NCBI GenBank assembly: GCA_009781965.1
Contig: WQUS01000200.1
Location: 1 to 11,881 of the forward strand
Source: Bacillota bacterium
GTDB taxonomy: Bacteria > Bacillota > Desulfotomaculia > Desulfotomaculales > Desulfallaceae
Direction: 5' to 3'
Length of the DNA: 11,881 nt
In this document: in pieces, positions 1 to 5,426 of the stretch
How positions within the stretch are numbered: position 1 is the stretch's first letter
Layout: each line of letters begins with the position of its first letter
Position numbers and translations under genes: made by a program
The notes under the pieces: model-generated
Told to the model about the DNA's origin: nothing
Database searches by the model: none
The model's input: the letters and a program-made list of their open reading frames with translations, nothing else

Positions 1-123
1 TCGAGCCGGCCCGTAAAGTTATTAACCGTGCGCTCATACTCTTCGAGAAATCGCTTACGGTTAATAACTTTACGGGCCTGGGCTACTGGTACTAACAAAC
101 GTTGCATAGTGCTCGAACCTCGA
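1..123 (-). repeat. Palindromic dispersed repeat, copy A (cut by window edge)
   Basis: A perfect 22-bp inverted repeat (8-29 with 57-78) surrounds a 27-nt spacer. The spacer has a GCG/CGC pair and a small CTC-TTC-GAG hairpin (39-47). Read on the minus strand, the copy starts with ACTATGCA (103-110), preceded by a GAGGTTCGAG flank. It runs through the conserved core (CGATTTCTC, then GAGCGCACGG) and ends at or beyond base 1. It matches copy D with only about 14 differences over some 120 bases by eye, including one compensatory pair swap in the stem. It lies just downstream of the jag stop, so in the jag operon transcript it could form a long 3' hairpin. It lacks a following T-run, so it does not look like an ordinary intrinsic terminator. 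Function unknown. Confidence 0.85.
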
Positions 124-130
124 GTTACTG

Positions 131-766
131 TTAACCTTTTTTGGGAGAAATAATAATTTTGCGGTAAGGCTCCTCGCCTTCGCTAAAGGTATAGATATCG
201 TCCCTTTTCTGCAGCGCGGTATGAATGATCCTTCTTTCCATGGAATTCATCGGTTCCAACACCACGTTGCGTCCTCTTTGTTTGGCTTTATAGGCCAGCT
301 TGAAAGCCAGCTTCATCAGCGTTTCTTCCCGCCGTTTGCGGTAACCTTCAATATCAATAATAATTCTTTTCTTTTTTTCAGCGTGCTTATTGGCGGATAA
401 ATTTACCAAATATTGTAATGCATCCAGCGTTTCTCCCCGCCGCCCGATTAAAATACCCAAATCGGGACCGCTGATATTAATCAACACCATTTCGTTTTTT
501 TCAACAGTTTCAATATCCACAGTCAATTTCATGGCCTGCATTACATTATACAATATTTCCTTAGCCCGGCCGCTAATGGTGGTCTTGGTTTTTACTCTTA
601 TCCGAGCCGGTTTGCCGCCTAAGATGCCGAACAAACCCTTGGTTGGTTCTTCCAGTACTTCAATCTCTACCTCGTCCCGGCTTAGCTTTAGTTCCCCCAA
701 AGCAGTCTCAATCGCCTCATCCACTGTTTTGCCGGTTAATTCAATTGTATTAGATTCACCGTTCAC
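131..766 (-). CDS. jag: Jag (KhpB/SpoIIIJ-associated) RNA-binding protein
   Basis: This 211-residue protein has the three-part layout of Jag/KhpB. An N-terminal Jag-N domain (about 5-58) contains the typical stretch KGLFGILGGKPARI. A KH domain follows (about 75-140) with GxxG loop IGRRGE at 107-112. A C-terminal R3H domain (about 140-208) carries R178-x3-H182 (RRIIH). In Firmicutes the family is a cytoplasmic single-strand RNA-binding protein linked to YidC/SpoIIIJ and, in streptococci, to cell elongation and division control. The start is GTG at 766, overlapping the yidC stop by 4 bases (GTGA), so translational coupling is likely. The only good Shine-Dalgarno sequence lies 13 bases upstream inside a hairpin (771-786). 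The stop TAA (131-133) abuts the terminal motif of repeat A. The match of domains, length and position makes this call firm. Confidence 0.96.
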   Translation of the reverse strand: MNGESNTIELTGKTVDEAIETALGELKLSRDEVEIEVLEEPTKGLFGILGGKPARIRVKTKTTISGRAKEILYNVMQAMKLTVDIETVEKNEMVLINISGPDLGILIGRRGETLDALQYLVNLSANKHAEKKKRIIIDIEGYRKRREETLMKLAFKLAYKAKQRGRNVVLEPMNSMERRIIHTALQKRDDIYTFSEGEEPYRKIIISPKKG

Positions 767-1452
767 TTCGAAGGAGCACCCTCCTTTATATGTCCCAACT
801 GCTTATTCACTATCGCCTGCTGAATATAACCAAACAGGTTAAAAGTCGTCCAATATAACGCTAATCCGGCCGGCACGGTGGTACAAATATATGCAATAAA
901 TAAAGGCATCATAATCAGCATCGTGCGTTGCGTCTGATCCGTCGGAGATGTGGTCAGTTTGCTTTGTAAAAATGTCGTCACCCCCGCCAAAATAGGAAAC
1001 AGTAAAGTTTGTGGTTGGGTAATAGAAATATGATACACTTGACTTATATCAGGGACCCACAAAAATCTGGCATGATCTGGATCGACCTGTAAACGATATA
1101 ATGCTCTATATAAAGCCATTAAAATCGGCATCTGCACTATGAGAGGCAAACAGCCGAGCATTGGATTGACGTTATTCTCCTTGTAAAGCTCCATGACTTT
1201 TTCCTGGGCTTTTTTGGGATCCTTTCCCTTATATCTGTCCTGGACTTCTTTAATTTTAGGCTGCAGCTGAGTCATTTTGCGCATGGAAATCATTTGCTTA
1301 TGAGTCAGCGGCGCTAAAATAAGCTTAATTAATACGGTTAATAGGATAATAGCAATACCGTAGCTCGGTATGCCGGCAGCTACCGTCAAGTGATAAAACC
1401 AGTTGATCAGGCCGGTCATAAAGCCTACCAAAGCGCCCCATAATTGGACCAA
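763..1452 (-). CDS. yidC: YidC/SpoIIIJ/Oxa1 family membrane protein insertase
   Basis: This is a 229-residue polytopic insertase of the short Gram-positive type. It inserts and folds membrane proteins alone or with SecYEG. Hydrophobic segments fall near 29-50, 98-118, 148-162, 176-192 and 193-212. Between the first two lies the charged cytoplasmic hairpin (about 51-95, with LQPKIKEVQDRYKGKDP). There is no lipoprotein Cys near the N terminus, unlike Bacillus SpoIIIJ. The start is TTG at 1452, placed 8 bases after GGAG in GGAAGGAGAGG; an ATG at 1457 is out of frame. The conserved positive residue of the first core helix, usually Arg, appears to be Lys43 (VLIKLILAPL). The gene follows yidD after a 222-base gap filled by repeat B and overlaps jag. 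It may serve the whole cell and, if the host sporulates, the SpoIIIA-SpoIIQ channel pathway. Confidence 0.96.
   Translation of the reverse strand: MVQLWGALVGFMTGLINWFYHLTVAAGIPSYGIAIILLTVLIKLILAPLTHKQMISMRKMTQLQPKIKEVQDRYKGKDPKKAQEKVMELYKENNVNPMLGCLPLIVQMPILMALYRALYRLQVDPDHARFLWVPDISQVYHISITQPQTLLFPILAGVTTFLQSKLTTSPTDQTQRTMLIMMPLFIAYICTTVPAGLALYWTTFNLFGYIQQAIVNKQLGHIKEGAPSK
771..786 (-). promoter_or_regulatory. Hairpin sequestering the jag Shine-Dalgarno sequence
   Basis: In the mRNA the last yidC codons read AAGGAG-GGTG-CTCCTT, a perfect 6-bp stem with a 4-nt loop. The left arm is the jag ribosome-binding site. The GTG start follows five bases after the right arm. A ribosome finishing yidC would open the stem, so the arrangement suggests that jag is translated mainly when yidC is. 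The pairing is seen directly; the coupling role is inferred. Confidence 0.5.
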
Positions 1453-1517
1453 ACCATCCTCTCCTTCCTGCCCCGAACTAAAATAAAAAAATACCGGAGC
1501 CTCAAAAACAATTTGCC

Positions 1518-1643
1518 TTACTGTTCAGTGTTCGTTGATCCATAAAGCCCCGGCAAGCAAAACTATTAACCGGAAGCGATTTCTCGAAAGAACATGAGCG
1601 CACGATTAATAGTATTGCGTGCCGGCTCGGTGCTCAACAGTGA
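1518..1643 (+). repeat. Palindromic dispersed repeat, copy B, between yidD and yidC
   Basis: This is a complete copy with terminal inverted repeats TTACTGTTCAG (1518-1528) and CTCAACAGTGA (1633-1643), 9 of 11 pairs matching. The internal palindrome pairs 1550-1572 with 1603-1625, 20 of 23 positions. The loop holds the family core (GAAGCGATTTCTCGAA, then ATGAGCGCACG). One extra base in the loop, compared with A and D, breaks the peptide frame shared by the other copies. It lies in the intergenic part of the rpmH-jag operon in antisense orientation, so the operon mRNA would carry its complement as a hairpin between yidD and yidC. The flanks show no obvious target duplication. Confidence 0.85.
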
Positions 1644-1674
1644 CGCGTGAACAGTTGCCAGATTTGCCACCCGT

Positions 1675-1881
1675 TTAAACCGGATCATATCCTCCGGGAT
1701 GAAAGGGATGACATTTTATAATGCGAAGCAGCGTTTTGATAATCCCTTTGCCTGGTCCGTACTTGTTTAACGCTTGAATCGCATACTCGGAACAAGTGGG
1801 ATAAAATCTGCAGCTGGGTCCCTTTAGTGGGGATAAAAAAACTTGATAGAATTGAATGATTCTAATCAATAGTGTTTTCAT
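1675..1881 (-). CDS. yidD: YidD, membrane protein insertion efficiency factor
   Basis: This 68-residue protein matches the small YidD family (DUF37/haemolytic domain). It has a short hydrophobic amphipathic N terminus (1-20), the signature CRFYPTCSEYA at 24-34, Cys57 in KCHPF, and the terminal HPGGYDPV at 61-68. YidD is a membrane-associated cytoplasmic protein. It sits beside yidC and rnpA in most bacteria and helps YidC-dependent insertion. The ATG start overlaps the rnpA stop as ATGA (1878-1881), which points to coupled translation. The family residues are all present, and the protein ends immediately after the motif, which is at the short end for the family. Confidence 0.95.
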   Translation of the reverse strand: MKTLLIRIIQFYQVFLSPLKGPSCRFYPTCSEYAIQALNKYGPGKGIIKTLLRIIKCHPFHPGGYDPV

Positions 1882-2231
1882 CCGTTAATTTCCCTTGTCA
1901 ATTTTTTATTTATTCTGTACGTTAGATTTTCCACGCTCTCCTGTACTTTCAAAAAAGGCTGGTTATTAATGCCTTTACGGGCAATGAGAATATAGTCATA
2001 ACCGTCTTTGAACCATTGTTTGTTTTCCCGGCAAACTGCTTTTAAACGCCTCTTGACCTTGTTTCTTTGCACCGCCTTACCAATTTTCTTACCAATGGAA
2101 AAACCAAAGCGTCGGTAAGTAAAGTTGTTAGGCAAACAAAAAACAACCACAAAGCGATTGGCCAGGGAAAATCCTTGCTGATAGATTTTTCTATATTCTT
2201 TGTTTTTTTGAAGCAAATATTGTTTTTTCAT
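1878..2231 (-). CDS. rnpA: Ribonuclease P protein component
   Basis: The 117-residue basic protein (from ATG 2231) is the protein subunit that, with the RNase P RNA, trims the 5' leader from tRNA precursors. The family signature RNR region is GKAVQRNKVKRRLKAV at 51-66. It follows FGFSIGKKIGK and is followed by the usual aromatic/basic C-terminal part (YDYILIARKG). The frame is open 7 codons further upstream to a TTG at 2252, but that codon sits at the foot of the rpmH-rnpA hairpin, and the family normally begins near the MKKQYLL segment. No Shine-Dalgarno sequence precedes either start, so expression probably depends on rpmH. It overlaps yidD by 4 bases. Confidence 0.95.
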   Translation of the reverse strand: MKKQYLLQKNKEYRKIYQQGFSLANRFVVVFCLPNNFTYRRFGFSIGKKIGKAVQRNKVKRRLKAVCRENKQWFKDGYDYILIARKGINNQPFLKVQESVENLTYRINKKLTREING

Positions 2232-2252
2232 ACCGAAAAATACAATTAACAA

Positions 2253-2277
2253 AAGGCCACTTTTAGGAAGCGGCCTT
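2253..2277 (-). terminator. Attenuator-like hairpin between rpmH and rnpA
   Basis: The minus-strand RNA can pair 2268-2277 with 2253-2262 as AAGGCC-G-CUU with AAG-U-GGCCUU: 10 pairs including one G-U, with a 5-nt loop. It starts within the rpmH stop codon and is followed by a weak U-rich run (UUGUUAAUUGUAUUUUU). This could be a partial terminator giving more L34 than RnpA mRNA, or a processing site. The U-run is interrupted, so efficient termination is uncertain. Confidence 0.55.
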
Positions 2278-2410
2278 ATGCACTTAATCTCTTTCTCCCT
2301 TTATTTCTTCTGCTCTTAATAACATTGCGCCCCGATTTAGTTGACATTCTCTTTAAAAAACCATGTATCTTTTTTCTTCTGCTCTTTTTGGGCTGAAAAG
2401 TATTTTTCAC
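2276..2410 (-). CDS. rpmH: Large ribosomal subunit protein bL34
   Basis: The 44-codon frame from GTG 2410 to TAA 2276 encodes a very basic protein that begins MKNTFQPKKSRRKK, continues IHGFLKRMSTKSGRNV, and ends RRNKGRKRLSA. Length and sequence match bacterial L34, a small 50S protein threaded through 23S rRNA. The Shine-Dalgarno-like GGGGGTG lies 5 bases before GTG. It heads the rnpA-yidD-yidC-jag operon, diverging from dnaA as in most bacterial origins. Promoter elements lie at 2481-2510. Confidence 0.97.
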   Translation of the reverse strand: MKNTFQPKKSRRKKIHGFLKRMSTKSGRNVIKSRRNKGRKRLSA

Positions 2411-2480
2411 GTAAACACCCCCTATAGCTGTATCCATGACATTATTAGATAATATTTGGAAAAACCGGACGTACTCGTTT

Positions 2481-2510
2481 ATTATATATTATCGGTTTTA
2501 CCCCAGTCAA
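2481..2510 (-). promoter_or_regulatory. Sigma-A-type promoter for the rpmH operon
   Basis: On the minus strand TTGACT (2505-2510) and TATAAT (2481-2486) are separated by 18 bases: a perfect -10 and a 5/6 -35. Transcription would start about 65 bases before the rpmH GTG. Confidence 0.7.
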
Positions 2511-2550
2511 GTATTCTTTGCCGCTATTCCCACGTTAGTCAAGGTTTTTG

Positions 2551-2566
2551 TTACTGTTCATTCGTT
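2551..2566 (+). repeat. Remnant of the dispersed repeat terminus
   Basis: TTACTGTTCA followed by TTCGTT matches the left end of copy B (1518-1537) apart from a 3-base deletion (GTG). No palindrome or core follows. It may be the decayed end of a lost copy; a chance match cannot be excluded for so short a stretch. Confidence 0.35.
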
Positions 2567-2594
2567 ACTGCCGGTTTAAGCCTATGGAACCGTA

Positions 2595-2623
2595 TTGAAC
2601 ATATGATTAAATTTTGATATGAT
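2595..2623 (+). promoter_or_regulatory. Promoter for dnaA
   Basis: TTGAAC (2595-2600) and TATGAT (2618-2623) are 17 bases apart, with an extended TG motif just before the -10. A DnaA box lies about 25 bases downstream of the -10, near the expected start of the transcript, which suggests autoregulation. Confidence 0.55.
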
Positions 2624-2647
2624 TTAGCTTAGCACTATGGCAGATGT

Positions 2648-2656
2648 TTATACACA
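2648..2656 (+). promoter_or_regulatory. DnaA box upstream of dnaA
   Basis: TTATACACA fits the consensus TTATNCACA exactly. It lies between the dnaA promoter and the start codon, where bound DnaA could both nucleate the origin complex and repress its own gene. Confidence 0.7.
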
Positions 2657-2740
2657 GGCTGTAAATGAATTGTACATAAATAATCTTTCTGATTGGAAAT
2701 AAATTTTTTAAATATTTAGTTAATTTAGGAGGATTTATCA

Positions 2741-4075
2741 TTGACTACTGCCAAAATCATAGCCATATGGAATAAAGCAGTCGAGCAGCTACAAGGCATA
2801 CTTAGCCATCAATCATACGAAACCTGGATTGTACCCATGCAACCGGCAGGCATCAAAAACAATGTTTTTTATATTGTGGTGCCTGATCACTTTTCAAAAG
2901 ATTGGTTAAACAGCAGCTACGCGCCCTTATTTAAGGACATCATCAGCCAGATAATCAACAGTAAAATGAGCGTACAGTTTATTTTGCACGATGAATATCA
3001 ACAACCAAATCATCAGAAAGAACCGGCTTTGCGCGACGACGAGCTAAGCAACAGCACCTTAAATCCAAGGTTTACCTTTGATAATTTTGTGGTGGGCAAC
3101 AGCAACCGGTTTGCCCACGCCGCCTGTCTGGCGGTAGCCGAATCACCGGCTAAATCATATAACCCGCTGTTTATCTACGGCGGCGTGGGATTGGGCAAAA
3201 CCCACCTGATGCATGCCATCGGGCATGTGATTAGAAAAAAACTTATCAACAGTTATGTGGCTTATGTTACTTCGGAAAAATTCGCCAACGATTTAATCGC
3301 CGCCATTCGGGAGCAAACGACGGTGGATTTTAAGAATAATTACCGCAGTGTTGATATCCTGTTAATTGACGATATTCAGTTCATAGCCGGTAAAGAAAGA
3401 ACCCAGGAAGAGTTTTTCCACACTTTCAACACCCTGTATGAAGCCAACAAGCAAATTATTATTTCCAGCGATCGCCCGCCCAAAGAGATACCCACTTTGG
3501 AAGACCGGCTGCGCTCCCGTTTCGAATGGGGATTACTTACTGATATTCAAGCGCCTGATTACGAAACCAGGATTGCCATTCTGCAAAAAAAGGCCCAGGT
3601 AGAGCATTTACATGTTTCCAATGAAGTAATTAATTTTATCGCCGACCGGTTTAATTCCAACATCCGGGAGATGGAAGGCGCTTTAATAAAAGTATCGGCG
3701 CACAATTCGTTTAATAACGATGAAATGGACAAGCACACCGCCGCCAAACTGCTGAAAGATATCTTACCGGCCAAAAAACCGGCGGTCATAACTGTTCCTT
3801 TGCTGCAATCAAAAGTAGCCGAGTATTTCGGCATTAAAACCGAAGATATGAAATCTAAAAAAAGGAACCGTTCTGTTTCTTTTCCCCGCCAGGTGGCTAT
3901 GTACCTGTGCCGGGAATTAATGGACTACTCTTTGCCGGATGTCGGCCGCTTTTTTGGGGATCGCGACCACACCACCGTGTTGCACGCTCAGGAGAAAATC
4001 GGTCTGATCGTTAAAACTGATCCCGCTCTTGCGCAGGCTATAGCCAAAATAAAGGAAGACTTGCAGCAGGAATAA
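2741..4075 (+). CDS. dnaA: Chromosomal replication initiator protein DnaA
   Basis: This 444-residue AAA+ initiator has all four domains. Domain I (about 1-85) handles self- and partner-contacts, and domain II is a short linker (about 86-108). Domain III is the ATPase, with Walker A GGVGLGKTH at 147-155, Walker B LLIDDI at 207-212, sensor 1 ISSD at 241-244, the Arg-rich LRSRFEWG at 257-264, and sensor 2 Arg309 in NIREMEG. Domain IV has the DnaA-box-binding signature DRDHTTVLHA at 407-416. It binds DnaA boxes, opens oriC and loads the helicase. The start is TTG 2741, 8 bases after AGGAGG; the first in-frame ATG is at residue 33, inside conserved domain I. The gene lies between its own putative upstream box and the unwinding region, as in Bacillus. 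All key residues are intact. Confidence 0.99.
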   Translation: MTTAKIIAIWNKAVEQLQGILSHQSYETWIVPMQPAGIKNNVFYIVVPDHFSKDWLNSSYAPLFKDIISQIINSKMSVQFILHDEYQQPNHQKEPALRDDELSNSTLNPRFTFDNFVVGNSNRFAHAACLAVAESPAKSYNPLFIYGGVGLGKTHLMHAIGHVIRKKLINSYVAYVTSEKFANDLIAAIREQTTVDFKNNYRSVDILLIDDIQFIAGKERTQEEFFHTFNTLYEANKQIIISSDRPPKEIPTLEDRLRSRFEWGLLTDIQAPDYETRIAILQKKAQVEHLHVSNEVINFIADRFNSNIREMEGALIKVSAHNSFNNDEMDKHTAAKLLKDILPAKKPAVITVPLLQSKVAEYFGIKTEDMKSKKRNRSVSFPRQVAMYLCRELMDYSLPDVGRFFGDRDHTTVLHAQEKIGLIVKTDPALAQAIAKIKEDLQQE

Positions 4076-4112
4076 CAGTTACTGTTCGGCATTAAATAAT
4101 TATTAACAGTGA
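4076..4112 (-). repeat. Internally deleted remnant of the dispersed repeat after dnaA
   Basis: CAGTTACTGTTCGGCATT (4076-4093) is an exact 18-base match, in inverse orientation, to the right end of copy D (11524-11541). At 4105-4112 stands AACAGTGA, the complement of the opposite terminus (TCACTGTT). Both termini are therefore present about 37 bases apart with the palindrome and core missing. It directly abuts the dnaA stop codon. The 18-base identity is well above chance; the internal-deletion reading is inferred. Confidence 0.6.
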
Positions 4113-4185
4113 CCAATTCTGAGCGAACAAATTAAGCACAGCTTTATAAAACAGTTCGGGTAGTTCTGGCAGGTCCGGAGACAGC

Positions 4186-4248
4186 TTATCCACATATCCA
4201 CAGCCCCTACTGTTGTAACTTCTTTAATATAATATAAAAATATTGTTA
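4186..4248 (+). other. oriC: oriC basal unwinding region
   Basis: A perfect DnaA box TTATCCACA (4186-4194) is followed by an overlapping near-box ATATCCACA (4194-4202), a GC-rich step GCCCC (4203-4207), and triplets CTA-CTG-TTG-TAA-CTT-CTT (4207-4224) that resemble DnaA-trios. An AT-only stretch with TAATATAATATAAAAATATTG then follows to 4245. Order and spacing closely parallel the Bacillus subtilis dnaA-dnaN unwinding element as I recall it. DnaA would bind the double-stranded boxes and extend along the trios to open the helix. The rest of the 193-base dnaA-dnaN gap holds only the repeat remnant and a possible weak DnaA box at about 4133-4141 (TTAAGCACA). Confidence 0.85.
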
Positions 4249-4268
4249 ATCAGCACGGAGGAACGAAG

Positions 4269-5372
4269 ATGCATTTTACAGCCGCCAAAAACGAATTAAA
4301 CGCCCTGACGCAAATCTGTCTCAGAGCTGTCTCCGCGCATAATCCCATGCCGGTGCTGTCCTGTTTGCTTTTCGAAGCCCGGGATAATCAGGTGATTTTA
4401 ACCGCCACCGACCTGGAGTGGGCCGTGCGCGGTTCCATGCCGGCGGAAACAATTATCGAAGGCTCCGCCGCCATCCCGGGTAAATACATCACCGGTATGC
4501 TGACCCGTCTGCCTGATATCAGCATTGACGTAATCACGGATATCTCCACCAATAATACTTCCTTTGGCTATCATAACTCGGAAATGACTTTACATGGTTA
4601 TCCGACGGAAGAATTTCCTAAATTTCCGGATTTGCCCGAACAACCGGCTTTAAAAGTGAGTCAAAATATTTTCAAAGCCATGCTGAAAAAAGTTTTGTTC
4701 GCCGTCGCTTATGATGAGCACCGGCCGATGTTTAACGGCATTAATATTAAGTTAAGCGAAGAAACGGTATTGTTTATGGTGGCCACCGATACAAGAAAAC
4801 TGGCTGTCTGCGAAGAAAAGCTGATTCAGCCTGCCGGCGAGCTTATAAACGTAATCGTGCCTGGAAAAGCTTTAAACGAGCTATACCGAATTCTTGAGCC
4901 GGTGGATGATGAGTTTAATATTTATGTGACCGACAGTAAGATTTTTTTTGAAATTAATAACATTTGCTTAATGTCCCGGTTAATTGCCGGTACTTATCCG
5001 GATTACCGCATTGTCGTTCCCAACCAGTTTCTTTGCGAAGTAAGAGCTTCGGTAAGTGCTTTGATTGATGCGTCGGAAAGGGCCTTATCACTGGTAAGCG
5101 CCAAACGGCATGTGTTTAATATTAAGTTTCAGCCCGGCGCCTTATTGGTTTATTTTAATTCCGAGGCCGGCCGGATTAGGGAAGAAATTGAGGTTGATTT
5201 TTCCGGTGAGTCTCTGGACGTCGGTTTTAATATCAGGTTTTTTATTGATTTGCTAAAAGCGGCTGATACCGAGGAAATAATTATTAAATTAAGCGGTTTT
5301 AAAAACCCGGCGGTGTTTAAACCGGTGGATGGAGAAAATTATTTTTCCATCCTGGTGCCGTCCATCACCTGA
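4269..5372 (+). CDS. dnaN: DNA polymerase III beta subunit (sliding clamp)
   Basis: The 367-residue protein is the ring-shaped clamp that tethers DNA polymerase to the template. It has the usual three topologically equal domains (about 1-125, 126-245, 246-367). Recognisable segments include NPMPVLSCLLFEA near the N terminus, FLFAVAYDEHRPMFNGI-type and ATDTRKLAV sequence in domain 2, the conserved GTYPDYRIVVP around 240, and the C-terminal SILVPSIT. That C terminus is less canonical than the common PMR/PVR ending. The ATG start is preceded by GGAGG at 4257-4261. It lies immediately downstream of the origin and upstream of recF, separated by only 54 bases. No yaaA-like S4-domain gene lies between dnaN and recF, unlike Bacillus subtilis. 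Confidence 0.98.
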   Translation: MHFTAAKNELNALTQICLRAVSAHNPMPVLSCLLFEARDNQVILTATDLEWAVRGSMPAETIIEGSAAIPGKYITGMLTRLPDISIDVITDISTNNTSFGYHNSEMTLHGYPTEEFPKFPDLPEQPALKVSQNIFKAMLKKVLFAVAYDEHRPMFNGINIKLSEETVLFMVATDTRKLAVCEEKLIQPAGELINVIVPGKALNELYRILEPVDDEFNIYVTDSKIFFEINNICLMSRLIAGTYPDYRIVVPNQFLCEVRASVSALIDASERALSLVSAKRHVFNIKFQPGALLVYFNSEAGRIREEIEVDFSGESLDVGFNIRFFIDLLKAADTEEIIIKLSGFKNPAVFKPVDGENYFSILVPSIT

Positions 5373-5380
5373 TTTTAAAA

Positions 5381-5406
5381 AAAGGAGGGCTCTTTCCGTG
5401 TATTAA
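5381..5406 (+). promoter_or_regulatory. Duplicated ribosome-binding site with a two-codon upstream ORF before recF
   Basis: AAGGAGGGCTC at 5382-5392 is followed 8 bases after its GGAGGG by GTG-TAT-TAA (5398-5406), a complete two-codon reading frame. Thirty bases later AGGAGGGCTC recurs (5413-5422) as the real recF ribosome-binding site, followed by TTG-TAT-TTA. The first copy could be a decoy or leader initiation site, or simply a 30-bp tandem duplication that has decayed. Confidence 0.4.
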
Positions 5407-5426
5407 TCCGGCAGGAGGGCTCGTGT

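Larger units (their letters stand above)
2411..2740. other. Divergent rpmH-dnaA control region (upstream oriC half)
   Basis: No gene is seen in these 330 bases. They hold the rpmH promoter, a decayed repeat terminus (2551-2566), the dnaA promoter, one good DnaA box (2648-2656) and a weak one (2671-2679, TGTACATAA, one mismatch on the reverse strand), then the dnaA ribosome-binding site AGGAGG at 2727-2732. The region has only one or two boxes, far fewer than the Bacillus subtilis upstream cluster. Confidence 0.7.

Noticed and set aside
2250..2252. TTG 2252 as the rnpA start
   Set aside because: It lies at the base of the rpmH-rnpA hairpin, has no ribosome-binding site, and adds seven hydrophobic residues not seen in the family. 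ATG 2231 is preferred.
4213..4233. A dnaN promoter (TTGTAA with TATAAT) in the AT-rich origin stretch
   Set aside because: The TATAAT is perfect, but the only -35-like hexamer is 9 bases away, too close for a normal promoter.
5373..5426. A yaaA-like S4-domain gene between dnaN and recF as in Bacillus
   Set aside because: The gap is only 54 bases and contains no frame longer than two codons with a start site.
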